From NCBI GenBank assembly GCA_965247565.1, contig CBDFHF010000003.1:2604001-2668000 (forward strand): a stretch of DNA of 64,000 bases. Direction: 5' to 3'. The position numbers and the translations under genes were made by a program. This DNA comes from CBDFHF01 sp965247565 (lineage in GTDB: Bacteria > Pseudomonadota > Gammaproteobacteria > Methylococcales > Methylomonadaceae). The notes below the pieces were generated by a model that was not told where the DNA came from, ran no database searches, and was given only the letters and a program-made list of their open reading frames with translations. The first letter of the stretch is position 1; every line of letters begins with the position of its first letter. This document shows, piece by piece, positions 1-9,250 of the stretch.

Positions 1-1
1 T

Positions 2-484
2 CAGGGTTATACTTGGGCAAAACATAGCAGTGTTGGGAAGTTTGATTGGCAGTTTGATGGCTGCCCTCATATTGGTGGTGGATTGGCTTTTAACCAAGCT
101 GATTCGAATGTCGAGTTTGATAGCATCGTTTGGACGGGTGAGGAAAAGCAGCAAGGCTTATATCATTTGCATTCCAGCGATAACGGCTTAACTTGGTCCA
201 AGCCTTTTAAATTGGGTAAAAACCCAACCCACAGTGATATAGCGGTTTCGGCTGAGCACATTCTTACTGCTGTATGGGACGAACGAGAATCGGAGGGTTC
301 AAGCATATTTACTGCGCAATCCAGCGATAACGGCAAGTCTTGGACGCTTCCTGTGCGCTTATCTCAAGAGGGTAACAGTGCAACGCACCCGCGAGCACTG
401 GCAACTTTAGCAGGAGTTATCGTCATGTGGACTGAGAAGCAAAATAAACAATTAAGTCAATGGGCATATACCGTTATCGAGTAG
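2..484 (+). CDS. C-terminal part of a BNR/Asp-box (sialidase-like) protein, 5' end outside window
   Basis: The reading frame is open from the first bases of the window and ends with TAG at 484, so only the last 160 residues are present. Two Asp-box motifs of the form SxDxGxxW are visible (SSDNGLTWS and SSDNGKSWT). The remains of a third (GYTW) stand at the very start, and the linker contains GCPHIGGGLAF. Asp-boxes mark the blades of six-bladed beta-propellers such as exo-alpha-sialidases. Catalytic residues would lie upstream, so the enzymatic activity cannot be judged. The gene is convergent with the polysaccharide cluster that follows, with a 37-bp gap. It could be a non-catalytic propeller. 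Confidence 0.8.
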   Translation, partial: QGYTWAKHSSVGKFDWQFDGCPHIGGGLAFNQADSNVEFDSIVWTGEEKQQGLYHLHSSDNGLTWSKPFKLGKNPTHSDIAVSAEHILTAVWDERESEGSSIFTAQSSDNGKSWTLPVRLSQEGNSATHPRALATLAGVIVMWTEKQNKQLSQWAYTVIE

Positions 485-521
485 TTTTATGCGAATCTCT
501 CATTTTTTCATAATGAATACC

Positions 522-1826
522 TTAAGTAATTTTCATTAATGCACTTCGATTATCCGTAGAGGGTTTAACTTTTACCGCCGACTCCAAAGATACATCATTT
601 CTTTCTGCTAACAAGCGCTGCAATATAACTACAAACGATGCAAAATGCCAAGGTAAGTCAAAGTAAGACAAACTTAAAAAAGCACCTCCAGAAAAATAGG
701 CTATTAGACCAACCTGCAACATTTTCGCTAACGCACTAAATTGATGTAACTCACTATCCTTTGCTGTTTGTTTGATAATAGCGGCCAAGGCTCGCCATAC
801 CAAAAAATAAAATAATAAAAACAGAATTAATCCGAGCCATCCATGATCAGCCAACACAGAAAAGTAAATACTATGCGCGGCGTGAACATCAGCGGGGTTT
901 GGTGCATACAAAGCAAAAGTCGAGGGTTCCCAGGAGTCGAAGCCCATACCGAAAAAGTTATCATTTGCTGCATGAAAAGCGTATTCCCAGGCATTGAGGC
1001 GCCCCATTGCGGAATTGTCTTGTTCATAAGATTGGATCGTACTCATTCTCTGGTGCCATGTTTCAGGCATAAACGCAAACAAGACAGCGCCGAGAATAAC
1101 GATAAAGAAACCGCTTAATATCTTGTGATTACTCTTGAACCAATAGACCAAACCCACTGATGCAATGGCTATTAACGCGCCTCGGGATTGGCTTCCTAGA
1201 ACAGTGAAAAAGCTTAATGTAATAGCGGCAATAAGTCCTTTTTTAATATTTTTGTTATCTGTCGTTTGATATAAAAACATCATTAAGGCTATTGCCATTA
1301 ATATAGCCAAAGCTAGGCTATTATTGTCCTCTATAAATGTTCCAGATGGACCCCAAACTATGAATCCTCCACCTGTCAATAAAGTAAATACCCCGCCCTT
1401 CACGCTAAAATAACCTATTGATAATACGATCACCCATATAAGTTCTCTTAGCTTTTTAATATCCGTAATTAACATCATAGTTAAAAAGATGGGTAATTGT
1501 ATCTTTAGTACCTTGAAGTATTGCTCGGTTGCATCTGCCGGAAAATAAGCCAGCGAAGTAGTTATTGTCATCCAAATAATAAAAACAATCCAAAGTGCGG
1601 TTATTGCATTTAATGGCGGTTTTCTTACGCCTTTCGAGAAAAGCATAGCGGCAAACAAGGTTAATGCCGTTATTTGGGCAAAGGGTAAGCTGTAGGCAAA
1701 TCCGTAGCATAACCGGTGTGGATTCATATAACCAAGCCAAGACCAGAGCAAAATGCCCATATAAGGTTTTTTTAGTGTGTAAAAACAACCCGCTAAAACA
1801 GCGAGAGTCACTATTATGTCGCGCAT
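522..1826 (-). CDS. O-antigen ligase/polymerase family membrane protein, exosortase A-associated type
   Basis: This 434-residue polytopic membrane protein would join or polymerise lipid-linked glycans at the periplasmic face. The N-terminus (MRDIIVTLAVLAGCFYTLKK, then the MNPHRL motif near residue 35) is typical of the putative O-glycosylation ligases found in exosortase-A polysaccharide loci. SQSRGALIA in the middle and a long periplasmic loop with AAHSIYFSVLADHGWLG match the Wzy_C (O-antigen ligase) family. It is the last gene of a minus-strand series and lies 12 bp after the deacetylase, so co-transcription is likely. No exosortase or PEP-CTERM protein is in the window, so the link to exosortase is by family resemblance. 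The exact role, ligase or polymerase, cannot be told from sequence. Confidence 0.85.
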   Translation of the reverse strand: MRDIIVTLAVLAGCFYTLKKPYMGILLWSWLGYMNPHRLCYGFAYSLPFAQITALTLFAAMLFSKGVRKPPLNAITALWIVFIIWMTITTSLAYFPADATEQYFKVLKIQLPIFLTMMLITDIKKLRELIWVIVLSIGYFSVKGGVFTLLTGGGFIVWGPSGTFIEDNNSLALAILMAIALMMFLYQTTDNKNIKKGLIAAITLSFFTVLGSQSRGALIAIASVGLVYWFKSNHKILSGFFIVILGAVLFAFMPETWHQRMSTIQSYEQDNSAMGRLNAWEYAFHAANDNFFGMGFDSWEPSTFALYAPNPADVHAAHSIYFSVLADHGWLGLILFLLFYFLVWRALAAIIKQTAKDSELHQFSALAKMLQVGLIAYFSGGAFLSLSYFDLPWHFASFVVILQRLLAERNDVSLESAVKVKPSTDNRSALMKIT

Positions 1827-1838
1827 TATTCTTTACCC

Positions 1839-2807
1839 TCAATAGGGTTGTCTGTACATGTGCGCCATGCGCAACATGAACTTTGCAGGGTTAGTATCCC
1901 ATGGTGTAAATCTTGGTAATTGCCATAAATCGCTTTCTCTGTGTGCAACCCCCCACTGCGTTGATAGTGCTGCTTGATAACCATGTTGCTTGACTCTATC
2001 AACTTGTTGGAGCAAATAGTCATCTCCAGGCTTGCCATTGGGGTAAGCAAAATAGCGTAGTTTGGTATTTAAAATTTGTTCCAGTGTTTTTTTGTTTTCA
2101 GCGAGCTCCTGATCCAACTGGGTATTATCAATTTTGGCTAAAATAGGGTGCGTTACAGTGTGTCCGCCTATTTCCATTTTGCTGGCGTGCAGCTGTTTAA
2201 GCTGGTCCGTAGACAGCATTAAATTATCGGGTAAGGGGACAGGTGATTGCTGCTCTATAAATTTGGTGTGGCGTTGTCTTAATTCGGGTTCTAAATGTTT
2301 TAATTTTTTGATAATTTCATTGGCAACTTGGGCTTTTTTGACTGGGGTTGTTATGTCGAATGTGCTTAATTGCAGAGCGGTTAAATCAAGCTCTGGTTGC
2401 TGAAGACTTCTGATTGTTTCAGTGATACTGTCATTCCACATCCGACCACCATTCAAATACCCCGAAGCAATAAAGAATGTTGCAGAGAGTTGAAAATTTT
2501 CTAAAATCGGCAGGGCATTTAAATAGTTATCGGCGTAACCATCATCAAATGTAATGCAGACAGCTCGTGGCGGTAAGGTATCATCTTCCATTCGCGTCAA
2601 TGCCTCAGCGAGTGGTAATGCATTAAAGTAATTAGCCAGCAATTCCATTTGCCAAAAAAAGCTTTGTTTATCTACCTCCCCTGGCCGCATGAAATCGGGT
2701 TGATCCAAAACCCGATGATAAATCAATATAAGCAGTTTTTTTTGTTTGCCTAATCCTGAAGTTATTGAGTTGATACACTTTAACGCAGGCAATAAAATTG
2801 ATTTCAT
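1839..2807 (-). CDS. Polysaccharide deacetylase (NodB homology domain)
   Basis: This 322-residue carbohydrate esterase family 4 protein is expected to remove acetyl groups from an N-acetylated exopolysaccharide. The NodB motifs are present: TFDDGY at residues 86-91, with the catalytic base and metal-binding Asp, and HTVTHP at 216-221, with the two metal-binding His. FAYPNG at 253-258 forms the catalytic-groove motif. The N-terminus has only a weak hydrophobic stretch (LLILIYHR), so secretion is uncertain. It lies 12 bp upstream of the ligase gene and 164 bp downstream of the TPR gene in the same orientation, which fits an exopolysaccharide operon. Confidence 0.9.
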   Translation of the reverse strand: MKSILLPALKCINSITSGLGKQKKLLILIYHRVLDQPDFMRPGEVDKQSFFWQMELLANYFNALPLAEALTRMEDDTLPPRAVCITFDDGYADNYLNALPILENFQLSATFFIASGYLNGGRMWNDSITETIRSLQQPELDLTALQLSTFDITTPVKKAQVANEIIKKLKHLEPELRQRHTKFIEQQSPVPLPDNLMLSTDQLKQLHASKMEIGGHTVTHPILAKIDNTQLDQELAENKKTLEQILNTKLRYFAYPNGKPGDDYLLQQVDRVKQHGYQAALSTQWGVAHRESDLWQLPRFTPWDTNPAKFMLRMAHMYRQPY

Positions 2808-2971
2808 CTTAGCCGAAGTATTGAGTTTGAAATATGCTGATTATAGTTTAGGTTCAAATACGCCGTTTTGGCCGTTAAGAATAATCCTAAACACAGCGCT
2901 ATTTAAAAGGAGCGGTAAGTTAGCGGTTATTATCGTGTTTACGACAAATATTGGGTTCCGCATTAGGTCTA

Positions 2972-3619
2972 TTATTTCCACACACCCAATTTTTTTAGTT
3001 TATTTTGCAAAGCCAGCGGTGGTTTGCCATGAGCATAGGCTTTTTTTGCAAAATCTAAAGCCTCGTCGTATTTTTTCAGTTCAATCAACAATAAACTGTA
3101 AGCGTATTCAAGTTTTGCGTTATTGGGTGTAATTTTTATAGCTTTCTCGTAAACGTCCGCAGCTCTTTTGGATTGACCAACTTTATTTAGATAATAAGCG
3201 TAAATCGAATAACTGGCCGAATCTTGTGGGCTGAAATGTATGGCTCTTTGCAAATAACATTCAGGAGGTGTTTTAAGCTTTCCTTGTCTCATCTTTGAAT
3301 TGATACCAAGCTGGTAACGAACAATACTAAGCAGTGCTTTATGATGATTTGGCCAGGCACGCAAAGTATAATCAATGTCACCTTCTATTGTTCCAGAATG
3401 TCCTGCAATGAGTTGTTCTACTTCCGGAGTAAAGTGGTAAGTTTCTACAATTGTGAGGTCTTTAGGGATTTGTGATCGCATAGTGTAATCATATGGTCCA
3501 AACCCTTGGGCTCCTCCTAAGCAAGGCAAGCCATTTAGAGCTTGACCAACCCACGGTGCTTGGGCAGCACCAATCGGTGTCGAAAATAACATTAAAATTA
3601 ATATGTGCGCTCTTTTCAT
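2972..3619 (-). CDS. Secreted TPR-repeat protein
   Basis: This 215-residue protein starts with a clear signal peptide (MKRAHILILMLFSTPIGAAQA), so it is exported. The C-terminal third (about residues 130-205) holds two to three tetratricopeptide repeats, recognisable from the YAYYLNKVGQSKRAADVYEKA pattern and the following LEYAYSLLLIELKKYDEAL segment. TPR proteins usually act as scaffolds. In exopolysaccharide loci they often help polymer assembly or export, but nothing here identifies a partner. The residues between the signal peptide and the TPRs match no family I recognise. It stands alone between gaps of 164 and 257 bp within the minus-strand series. Confidence 0.75.
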   Translation of the reverse strand: MKRAHILILMLFSTPIGAAQAPWVGQALNGLPCLGGAQGFGPYDYTMRSQIPKDLTIVETYHFTPEVEQLIAGHSGTIEGDIDYTLRAWPNHHKALLSIVRYQLGINSKMRQGKLKTPPECYLQRAIHFSPQDSASYSIYAYYLNKVGQSKRAADVYEKAIKITPNNAKLEYAYSLLLIELKKYDEALDFAKKAYAHGKPPLALQNKLKKLGVWK

Positions 3620-3876
3620 TATATTTTTGTTTATAGAGTGGAATAGGGCTTATGTCTTTTGGATTATACAAAATGTAAACCTACAAGACACTGAAACACT
3701 TAAAGTATTGAGTTTCATTCTAAAAAGCGTTAAGAAAAATTGATCGATTAATTGTTTAAAAATCGGGTCCGAGCATTGTCAGATATTTCTTATTTCTATT
3801 TTATGGTTTTTTAGTTTCGCAATGCTCTCGAAACAACTAAAAACCAACCCACACCCATCATGCAAATGAATGCGCT

Positions 3877-5085
3877 TTAATTAACTGCTATTTTCAATAT
3901 GTTGTGTAGATTTTCTGAAGCAAGCTGGATTAGTTCGTTCCTCTTTTCTAATCTGGATGATTCAGGAACCGCTAGCACAACCTTAGCCAATTCGTGTATT
4001 TTGCTGATTTCGGGGCAAATTTTTTGTTCAGGAATATCCCAAGCTTCCAAATAAAAATCTAATTTAGATTTTCTGTCACTTAAGCCAATATGCGGAACAG
4101 CAAAGGATTGCGATGTAACGTTGCCATGCAAACTCGTACCTATAAACAAAGATGCCGCAGCAATTGAATACATTATCTCCCAAATATTGGCATTTTCACT
4201 GATAACCTCACACGGTGTTTTGATGTGGTCTTTTAACTCTTTCAAGCCTTTTTGGTCGTCGAGCCCCACGTACCGTCCAATCGGGAGTAAAAGCGCCCTT
4301 AGGCCATGATCGGTATATATTTTTTCAAGCTGGGCGGCTATTTCGTTAACGTTTTGTTTAACATAGCCGTAATTGGCATGAAAACAAACATAACGACCTT
4401 GCGATACTAAGTTTTTTAAATCTGAATTTACCACTGTTTCAAGATGGCTCAGTGGATATTGTTCGGACATTAATACGGCGGAATCTGGAACTAAATGAAC
4501 AGGTGTTTTGTTTTCAATTGTCGCACAAATACTTTTTGTTTCGGCATCTCTTACAGACAGGTAAGCAGAGGTAGAAAGTTTTTTTAGCGCAAGTGCTTTA
4601 AGGTTTTCAGGTAAAGCGCCTAACTCTGAACCACCAGCTGCGTTATACATAACTTTAACTTTAGCGGTAAAATCGTCCGGCGAAGCTATCCATGGAAATT
4701 CGGATTTAGCCCCAAAATAAAAACGAATTAGCTTAATAGTTAATTCATAGCCAAGTAGTCTACTCGCGTAATACAACAATTTGTTACCGCTATCTCCTAA
4801 CAGATTAGCGTACATACTTTGCCAGTCAGAACCTAAAATGCCTCCTCCACAGAAGTAGATGACATCGCCATCAGCCACGCCGCCGTTTTTATACAACTCC
4901 GATATGGGTTTTGTTTTTAAAGCACCAAACCTGGAGTAGTCACTGTGGATAAGGGCGTAGCTATCGAAATTTAAATCCGGATAATTTTTAGTTATAAAAT
5001 TCTTTGAAATAATCGGAAAGAGCAGGTCGCCATAGTTAAATCGGTCAAAAGCGCCGATGGCATAGATAGTCTGATTTTTTTTCAT
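3877..5085 (-). CDS. Polysaccharide pyruvyl transferase family protein
   Basis: This 402-residue protein of the PS_pyruv_trans (CsaB/WcaK-like) family would add a ketal-linked pyruvate from phosphoenolpyruvate to a sugar of the exopolysaccharide. Family signatures are the N-terminal FNYGDLLFP (residues 16-24), the glycine-rich CGGGILG (79-85) and the late GTSLHGN (316-322) with its conserved His. There is no signal peptide or membrane segment, consistent with a cytoplasmic enzyme acting on lipid-linked intermediates. It lies 44 bp downstream of the flippase gene, so the two are probably co-transcribed. Confidence 0.85.
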   Translation of the reverse strand: MKKNQTIYAIGAFDRFNYGDLLFPIISKNFITKNYPDLNFDSYALIHSDYSRFGALKTKPISELYKNGGVADGDVIYFCGGGILGSDWQSMYANLLGDSGNKLLYYASRLLGYELTIKLIRFYFGAKSEFPWIASPDDFTAKVKVMYNAAGGSELGALPENLKALALKKLSTSAYLSVRDAETKSICATIENKTPVHLVPDSAVLMSEQYPLSHLETVVNSDLKNLVSQGRYVCFHANYGYVKQNVNEIAAQLEKIYTDHGLRALLLPIGRYVGLDDQKGLKELKDHIKTPCEVISENANIWEIMYSIAAASLFIGTSLHGNVTSQSFAVPHIGLSDRKSKLDFYLEAWDIPEQKICPEISKIHELAKVVLAVPESSRLEKRNELIQLASENLHNILKIAVN

Positions 5086-5129
5086 AATTACTTCGTTTAT
5101 GTATTTAAGTTGAGTGGATATTTGATGCT

Positions 5130-6617
5130 TTATATCGACGGTTTTCTAATTCTTTGCGTGAGTTCTTGTTCTATTCCAGGAGGCTTGCGCATAATGAACC
5201 ACATCATTAGCAGAATACTGGCAAATGTTAATGCACCGATAGCTATTAGGACTGCTAATAAAATCCCCGGAGGGAGTTCATGATATTTTTTTTGGAAAAA
5301 ATCTAGCACAAAAAACATACCCACTCCCGCCATTACAGGTCTTATCCACGCTGATAGGATGGTCAAAAAATTGATAGATTTAAACATTTTTAGTAAATAA
5401 AAAAGCCTTAAAAAAGCTAAAGCCGTAACAGCAAGCCGTCCGTATAGGATAGTCTGAAAGTCGAAATGATTTTCAGAAAGACCAAATACAACGGCTAAAG
5501 TCGCAATGCCTTCTACAATATAAAGCAGTGAAAAGTCCCGTGCCCTATTCATTAATAATAGAAACTGACCGATAGGTTGATTAAACCCGCTGATGGCATT
5601 CAGTATAGCTAGTAATGCCAGCATATGAGCGGCTTGTGTGTATTGGGCTCCGTAAACGAGACTTAATGCAGGTTCCGCAATCGCGGCTAAACCAACGCCG
5701 GTAGCCATCGCTAATGTAGCGCTAATGTTAAATATTTTTTTTACGTTACTTTCCAGCCATGCTCGATCATCTTGTTTGGTTGCTAACGCAGGTAATAATG
5801 CTCTTCCCAAAGGGTACAAAAGCTCAAATACTGCCATTGAAGCCAATTCGCCAGATATGGCGTACAAACCTAACAGGGCAGGGCTGAAATAGACCGCTAA
5901 AATTAGCCGATCAGCTTTGTTGGTAAGAAACATCGCAACGGAGCGTACCATGATCCAAAACGAGAAGCCGAGCATTTCCTTGCGAGCAGATAAGGAAAAG
6001 CGGGGTCTATAGCTATGCATTAAGTAGCTCAATAACAATTTTGCGAGCATCCGGACGAATCCACCGAAAACCAGAGCCCAATAAGATCGTAACCAAAATG
6101 CTAAGGCAACGGTTGAGATTACCCCGATCACTTGAACCAGAACATTGATCTGAAAGTCTTTGTGGTAATCAAGATTGCGCCGAAAGTCAGCTATGCCGAT
6201 ATTTGTTAAACCACTAACAAACAGCGTTGCGCCCATGGCGTACAACACCATTTCGTATCGGGGGTCATTGTAAAACTTATAAGAAAAAAAACCTGCCACT
6301 ACTATCAAACAGGCAGATAATGTATGAATAAGGATGGTAAAAGTCCAAACGGTATCGTAATGCTTACGCTCAGGTTTTGGGTGGCGTATCAGTGCGGTGT
6401 CAGCACCCAGGTCGGTAAATGCGTCCATTAATCCAATAATTGCAGTCGTTACCGCAATAACACCAAAGTCAGCAGGCGTTAATAATCTAGCGATAACAAC
6501 CATGGAAGCAAGTCCCATGAATCGAGATAGCCAGCGCAAACCGATGCCCCAGAATGCACCACGGATGGCTTTTTGCCCCAATGTTTTTGTCTTAGGAGCG
6601 GGCTGAGGGGAGTTCAT
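5130..6617 (-). CDS. Lipopolysaccharide/oligosaccharide flippase (Wzx/WzxC type, MOP superfamily)
   Basis: This 495-residue integral membrane protein should translocate lipid-linked glycan repeat units across the inner membrane. The start is typical of WzxC-like flippases: a charged leader, then GAFWGIGLRWLSRFMGL and ARLLTPADFGVIA. Roughly twelve to fourteen hydrophobic segments follow, and a conserved polar TDLGADTALI motif lies near residue 70. It is the first gene of the minus-strand series that continues with the pyruvyl transferase, and it is divergent from the GT2 gene across a 325-bp intergenic region. A second, different flippase at 41981-43417 suggests two polysaccharide systems. Confidence 0.9.
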   Translation of the reverse strand: MNSPQPAPKTKTLGQKAIRGAFWGIGLRWLSRFMGLASMVVIARLLTPADFGVIAVTTAIIGLMDAFTDLGADTALIRHPKPERKHYDTVWTFTILIHTLSACLIVVAGFFSYKFYNDPRYEMVLYAMGATLFVSGLTNIGIADFRRNLDYHKDFQINVLVQVIGVISTVALAFWLRSYWALVFGGFVRMLAKLLLSYLMHSYRPRFSLSARKEMLGFSFWIMVRSVAMFLTNKADRLILAVYFSPALLGLYAISGELASMAVFELLYPLGRALLPALATKQDDRAWLESNVKKIFNISATLAMATGVGLAAIAEPALSLVYGAQYTQAAHMLALLAILNAISGFNQPIGQFLLLMNRARDFSLLYIVEGIATLAVVFGLSENHFDFQTILYGRLAVTALAFLRLFYLLKMFKSINFLTILSAWIRPVMAGVGMFFVLDFFQKKYHELPPGILLAVLIAIGALTFASILLMMWFIMRKPPGIEQELTQRIRKPSI

Positions 6618-6942
6618 ATAATAAAATTTAACATGTGTTGTGTTTGCTTAGCGTTTACCTAAGTTGCGCGTTGGCTTAACTTCGCAGAGCTCAAGCTTTG
6701 CGACATCAATGCAAGTCCTGAAAGTTAGTACTTGTCAGCAAAGTTAACTATTTTGCTCAGGCTCATCACTATATACGCTGGAAATATTGAATATAATTGA
6801 AGACGTCCCATACTCGGTTCTTATCAAAATAACTCTGCAAGTATAGCTAACATTTTAGCGGTTCTGTGAAATAAAAATCCCGATTAAACATCAAATTATA
6901 TTTTTTGGGGCGTTGAGATAACCTGTTGACGCACTATAATCA
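6618..6942. other. Intergenic region between divergent flippase and glycosyltransferase genes
   Basis: This AT-rich stretch of 325 bp separates two divergent polysaccharide genes and should hold promoters for both. One plausible sigma-70 promoter for the rightward gene is described separately. I see no RNA gene and no long repeat. Confidence 0.5.
6913..6940 (+). promoter_or_regulatory. Putative sigma-70 promoter for the GT2 gene
   Basis: TTGAGA at 6913-6918 and a consensus TATAAT at 6935-6940 are separated by 16 bp. The predicted transcription start is near 6947. This would lie downstream of an ATG at 6943 and so favours the internal ATG at 6985 as the true start of the glycosyltransferase. 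Confidence 0.5.
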
Positions 6943-6984
6943 ATGTTTGATTTAACTACAATTGAAGGTCTTCAAATTTTGAAC

Positions 6985-8043
6985 ATGATTCCAGTAGCTA
7001 GTGTTGTTATGACGACTTACAATGGCAGTCGTTTTTTGAGAGAAACAATAGACTCAATTCTCAATCAATCTTATGAGAATTTTGAATTTATCATTGTTGA
7101 TGACTGTTCAACCGATAATACGTTAGAAGTCATAAGAAGCTACTCCGACGCAAGAATCAAATTGTTTCCGAATGAGAGAAATTTGGGTATAAGCCATTCC
7201 CGCAATAAAGGGCTCAGTTTGGTCACAGGTTCTTACGTTTTTGCGACTGATCAGGATGATATTAGTTTGCCTGATCGGTTAAAGAAGCAAATCGATTTTA
7301 TGGTTACGAATCCTCAAGCCTCAATGGTTGCCTCAGCGGCGAAGGAGTTGCGTAATGGCAAGACTGTCTCTCGCTATGGGGGAGAAGTCAGGCCTCACAT
7401 CTTGCATTGGCGCTTATTTACTCGCTGCAATATAGTGCATTCTTCGGTTTGTATGAAAGCAGAAGTTATAAAAAGTCATCAGCTTTTTTATGACCAAACT
7501 TATCATTATGCGGAAGATTATGCTCTGTTTCATAAGCTTGCAGAATTCGGAGAGATTGCAATTCTTGACGAAGAGTTAGTCGTCTATCGGGAGCATGATA
7601 CCAATGCCAGTTTAAAGCATAACGAGGAGATGAGCTTTAATGGACGTCAATTTTTGAAGAAACAGTATTATGATTTTTTACACATAGCTGTTGATAATGC
7701 GGTAATTGAAAACATTTGGAAGCTGTTCATATCGGGTGATGCAATAGCTGATCGGACTTCACTAAAGCTGGTTGGGCTTACCTATTTCGACTTGCTAGAG
7801 AAGTTTGTTAATGAAAAGAAAGGATTAACTGAAGAACAGGTTCAGGAGCTAACTTCTTTTTCCATAAATGAATGGTGGCGTGTGGTTTGCAAAAACGTCA
7901 ACGCAGCAAGTGATCTTGGATTGTTTTTCGCTTACAAAGATGTGGTTAAAGATGGTAGTTTTTGTTTTTCTTGGTTCGATGTCCTTTTTTGTGTCGCTAA
8001 CGTTGTCTATAAATCAACGAAACGGGCTATTTTTAAAAAGTAA
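6985..8043 (+). CDS. Glycosyltransferase family 2 (GT-A fold)
   Basis: This 352-residue cytoplasmic glycosyltransferase would add a sugar from a nucleotide donor to a lipid-linked acceptor. The GT2 core begins directly after the start (ASVVMTTYNGSRFLRETI), followed by IIVDDCSTDNT and the DxD-like ATDQDD metal/nucleotide motif. An ED acceptor-site motif (YAEDYALFHKL) lies near residue 175. An ATG at 6943 would add 14 residues, but it precedes the predicted transcript start and the family usually begins a few residues before the first beta strand, so 6985 is chosen. The donor and acceptor cannot be predicted. It is the only rightward gene in this part of the cluster. Confidence 0.88.
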   Translation: MIPVASVVMTTYNGSRFLRETIDSILNQSYENFEFIIVDDCSTDNTLEVIRSYSDARIKLFPNERNLGISHSRNKGLSLVTGSYVFATDQDDISLPDRLKKQIDFMVTNPQASMVASAAKELRNGKTVSRYGGEVRPHILHWRLFTRCNIVHSSVCMKAEVIKSHQLFYDQTYHYAEDYALFHKLAEFGEIAILDEELVVYREHDTNASLKHNEEMSFNGRQFLKKQYYDFLHIAVDNAVIENIWKLFISGDAIADRTSLKLVGLTYFDLLEKFVNEKKGLTEEQVQELTSFSINEWWRVVCKNVNAASDLGLFFAYKDVVKDGSFCFSWFDVLFCVANVVYKSTKRAIFKK

Positions 8044-8130
8044 ACCGGATTTAAAATGGTATACCAAGCGCTCACAGGTCGAGCGCATCATGCGAAACAT
8101 GATCTCTGTCAGTCATTATTGGGTTACCCT

Positions 8131-9123
8131 TTAAATACCCAGATGATGATTACCGTAAACACGCCCGAATATTTCTTTTTTTGCCTCCAGCCAATCACTA
8201 AGTTCGTTACCGGGTGAGAAGGCTCGCTTTTCAGCTTTATAATAGGCAGCTTCAGCGATCATGGTTTTCAGGTTAACACTGTCATGATTAGGGTTTGTCG
8301 ATTCAGGTGCGTGATCAGCATAACCGAAGCCAAAACTAATCAACCCTAAAATAGTTTGTGGTGACTGTGTGGATATACCTACTTCGGCCGGTTCTGCTTC
8401 TACCTTGGTTCTAAATAGACGGTCCCATAGTGATAGCACAGCACCGTAGTTACTATCATGCTCGCTACGCTCGGTTGAATGGTGAGTACGATGCAAATAA
8501 GGCGTGATTATCAACTTTCCAAGCCAGCTTTCGTGGGGAAAAGTAACATTGCTATGATGAAGCATAACGAAACCGGTGAACAGACCCTCAATTAGCAGCA
8601 TGAGTGATTTGTCCAACCCTAGTACTAGGATATAAACCGACTTTAAAAGCGTGGTTAGCAACAGCTCAACTATGTGCACACGAAACGCGGTGGTAACATT
8701 TACCATGGGATCGCTATGATGCACTCTGTGGAATTGCCACAGGCAATCGAAGCGGTGACAGGTTTGGTGCCAGAGATAGAATAACAAATCAAAGCATAAA
8801 AAAGCTAAGACGGCCCTCAAAATCGGGCTGGGGATATGATTCAGCAAGCCTTGATTCGCATTGTATTGGGATGTCAACAACAGTGTTACTGCGCTTATAA
8901 ACGAAACAATTGTACTGTTCACTATGAACATACCCACGTTTCTGCAATAAGACCGCCGGACCAGGATGTGATTCCTGTTTTTATTGGGGCAGGTAGCCTC
9001 GAAAGCTACCAGCACGCTAAAGAGCGTCAATAGAAGAATCGCTGCTAATTCACCGGGTGCAATTTCAGGCCATGATAAATAAACATTGATGAAGGTGATT
9101 AATGACGTAGTATCAATTGACAT
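8131..9123 (-). CDS. Sterol desaturase/fatty acid hydroxylase family membrane protein
   Basis: This 330-residue membrane di-iron enzyme belongs to the FA_hydroxylase/ERG3-like superfamily. The histidine clusters are all present: HQTCH at residues 119-123, FHRVHH at 131-136, an HH pair at 189-190 and HRTHH at 211-215, between hydrophobic helices. Members hydroxylate or desaturate sterols, hopanoids, carotenoids or fatty acids, and the substrate here is not evident. It is convergent with the GT2 gene, and an IS1 copy follows upstream of its start. A role in lipid modification seems more likely than one in glycan synthesis. Confidence 0.85.
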   Translation of the reverse strand: MSIDTTSLITFINVYLSWPEIAPGELAAILLLTLFSVLVAFEATCPNKNRNHILVRRSYCRNVGMFIVNSTIVSFISAVTLLLTSQYNANQGLLNHIPSPILRAVLAFLCFDLLFYLWHQTCHRFDCLWQFHRVHHSDPMVNVTTAFRVHIVELLLTTLLKSVYILVLGLDKSLMLLIEGLFTGFVMLHHSNVTFPHESWLGKLIITPYLHRTHHSTERSEHDSNYGAVLSLWDRLFRTKVEAEPAEVGISTQSPQTILGLISFGFGYADHAPESTNPNHDSVNLKTMIAEAAYYKAEKRAFSPGNELSDWLEAKKEIFGRVYGNHHLGI

Positions 9124-9250
9124 TAGCTTATCCTCGTTACTTTAAAAGCTAAACTTGTGCTTTAAATGCTAAACCATTCGTATTAACGGTTGGTTAAAGA
9201 GCGTTGACAACTTAATTACAGCAATCCTTATGCCATGGATTGTTTTTTTT

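Noticed and set aside
522..6617. Complete exosortase/PEP-CTERM system
   Set aside because: Only the associated O-glycosylation ligase type is seen; no exosortase and no protein with a PEP-CTERM tail occurs in the window.
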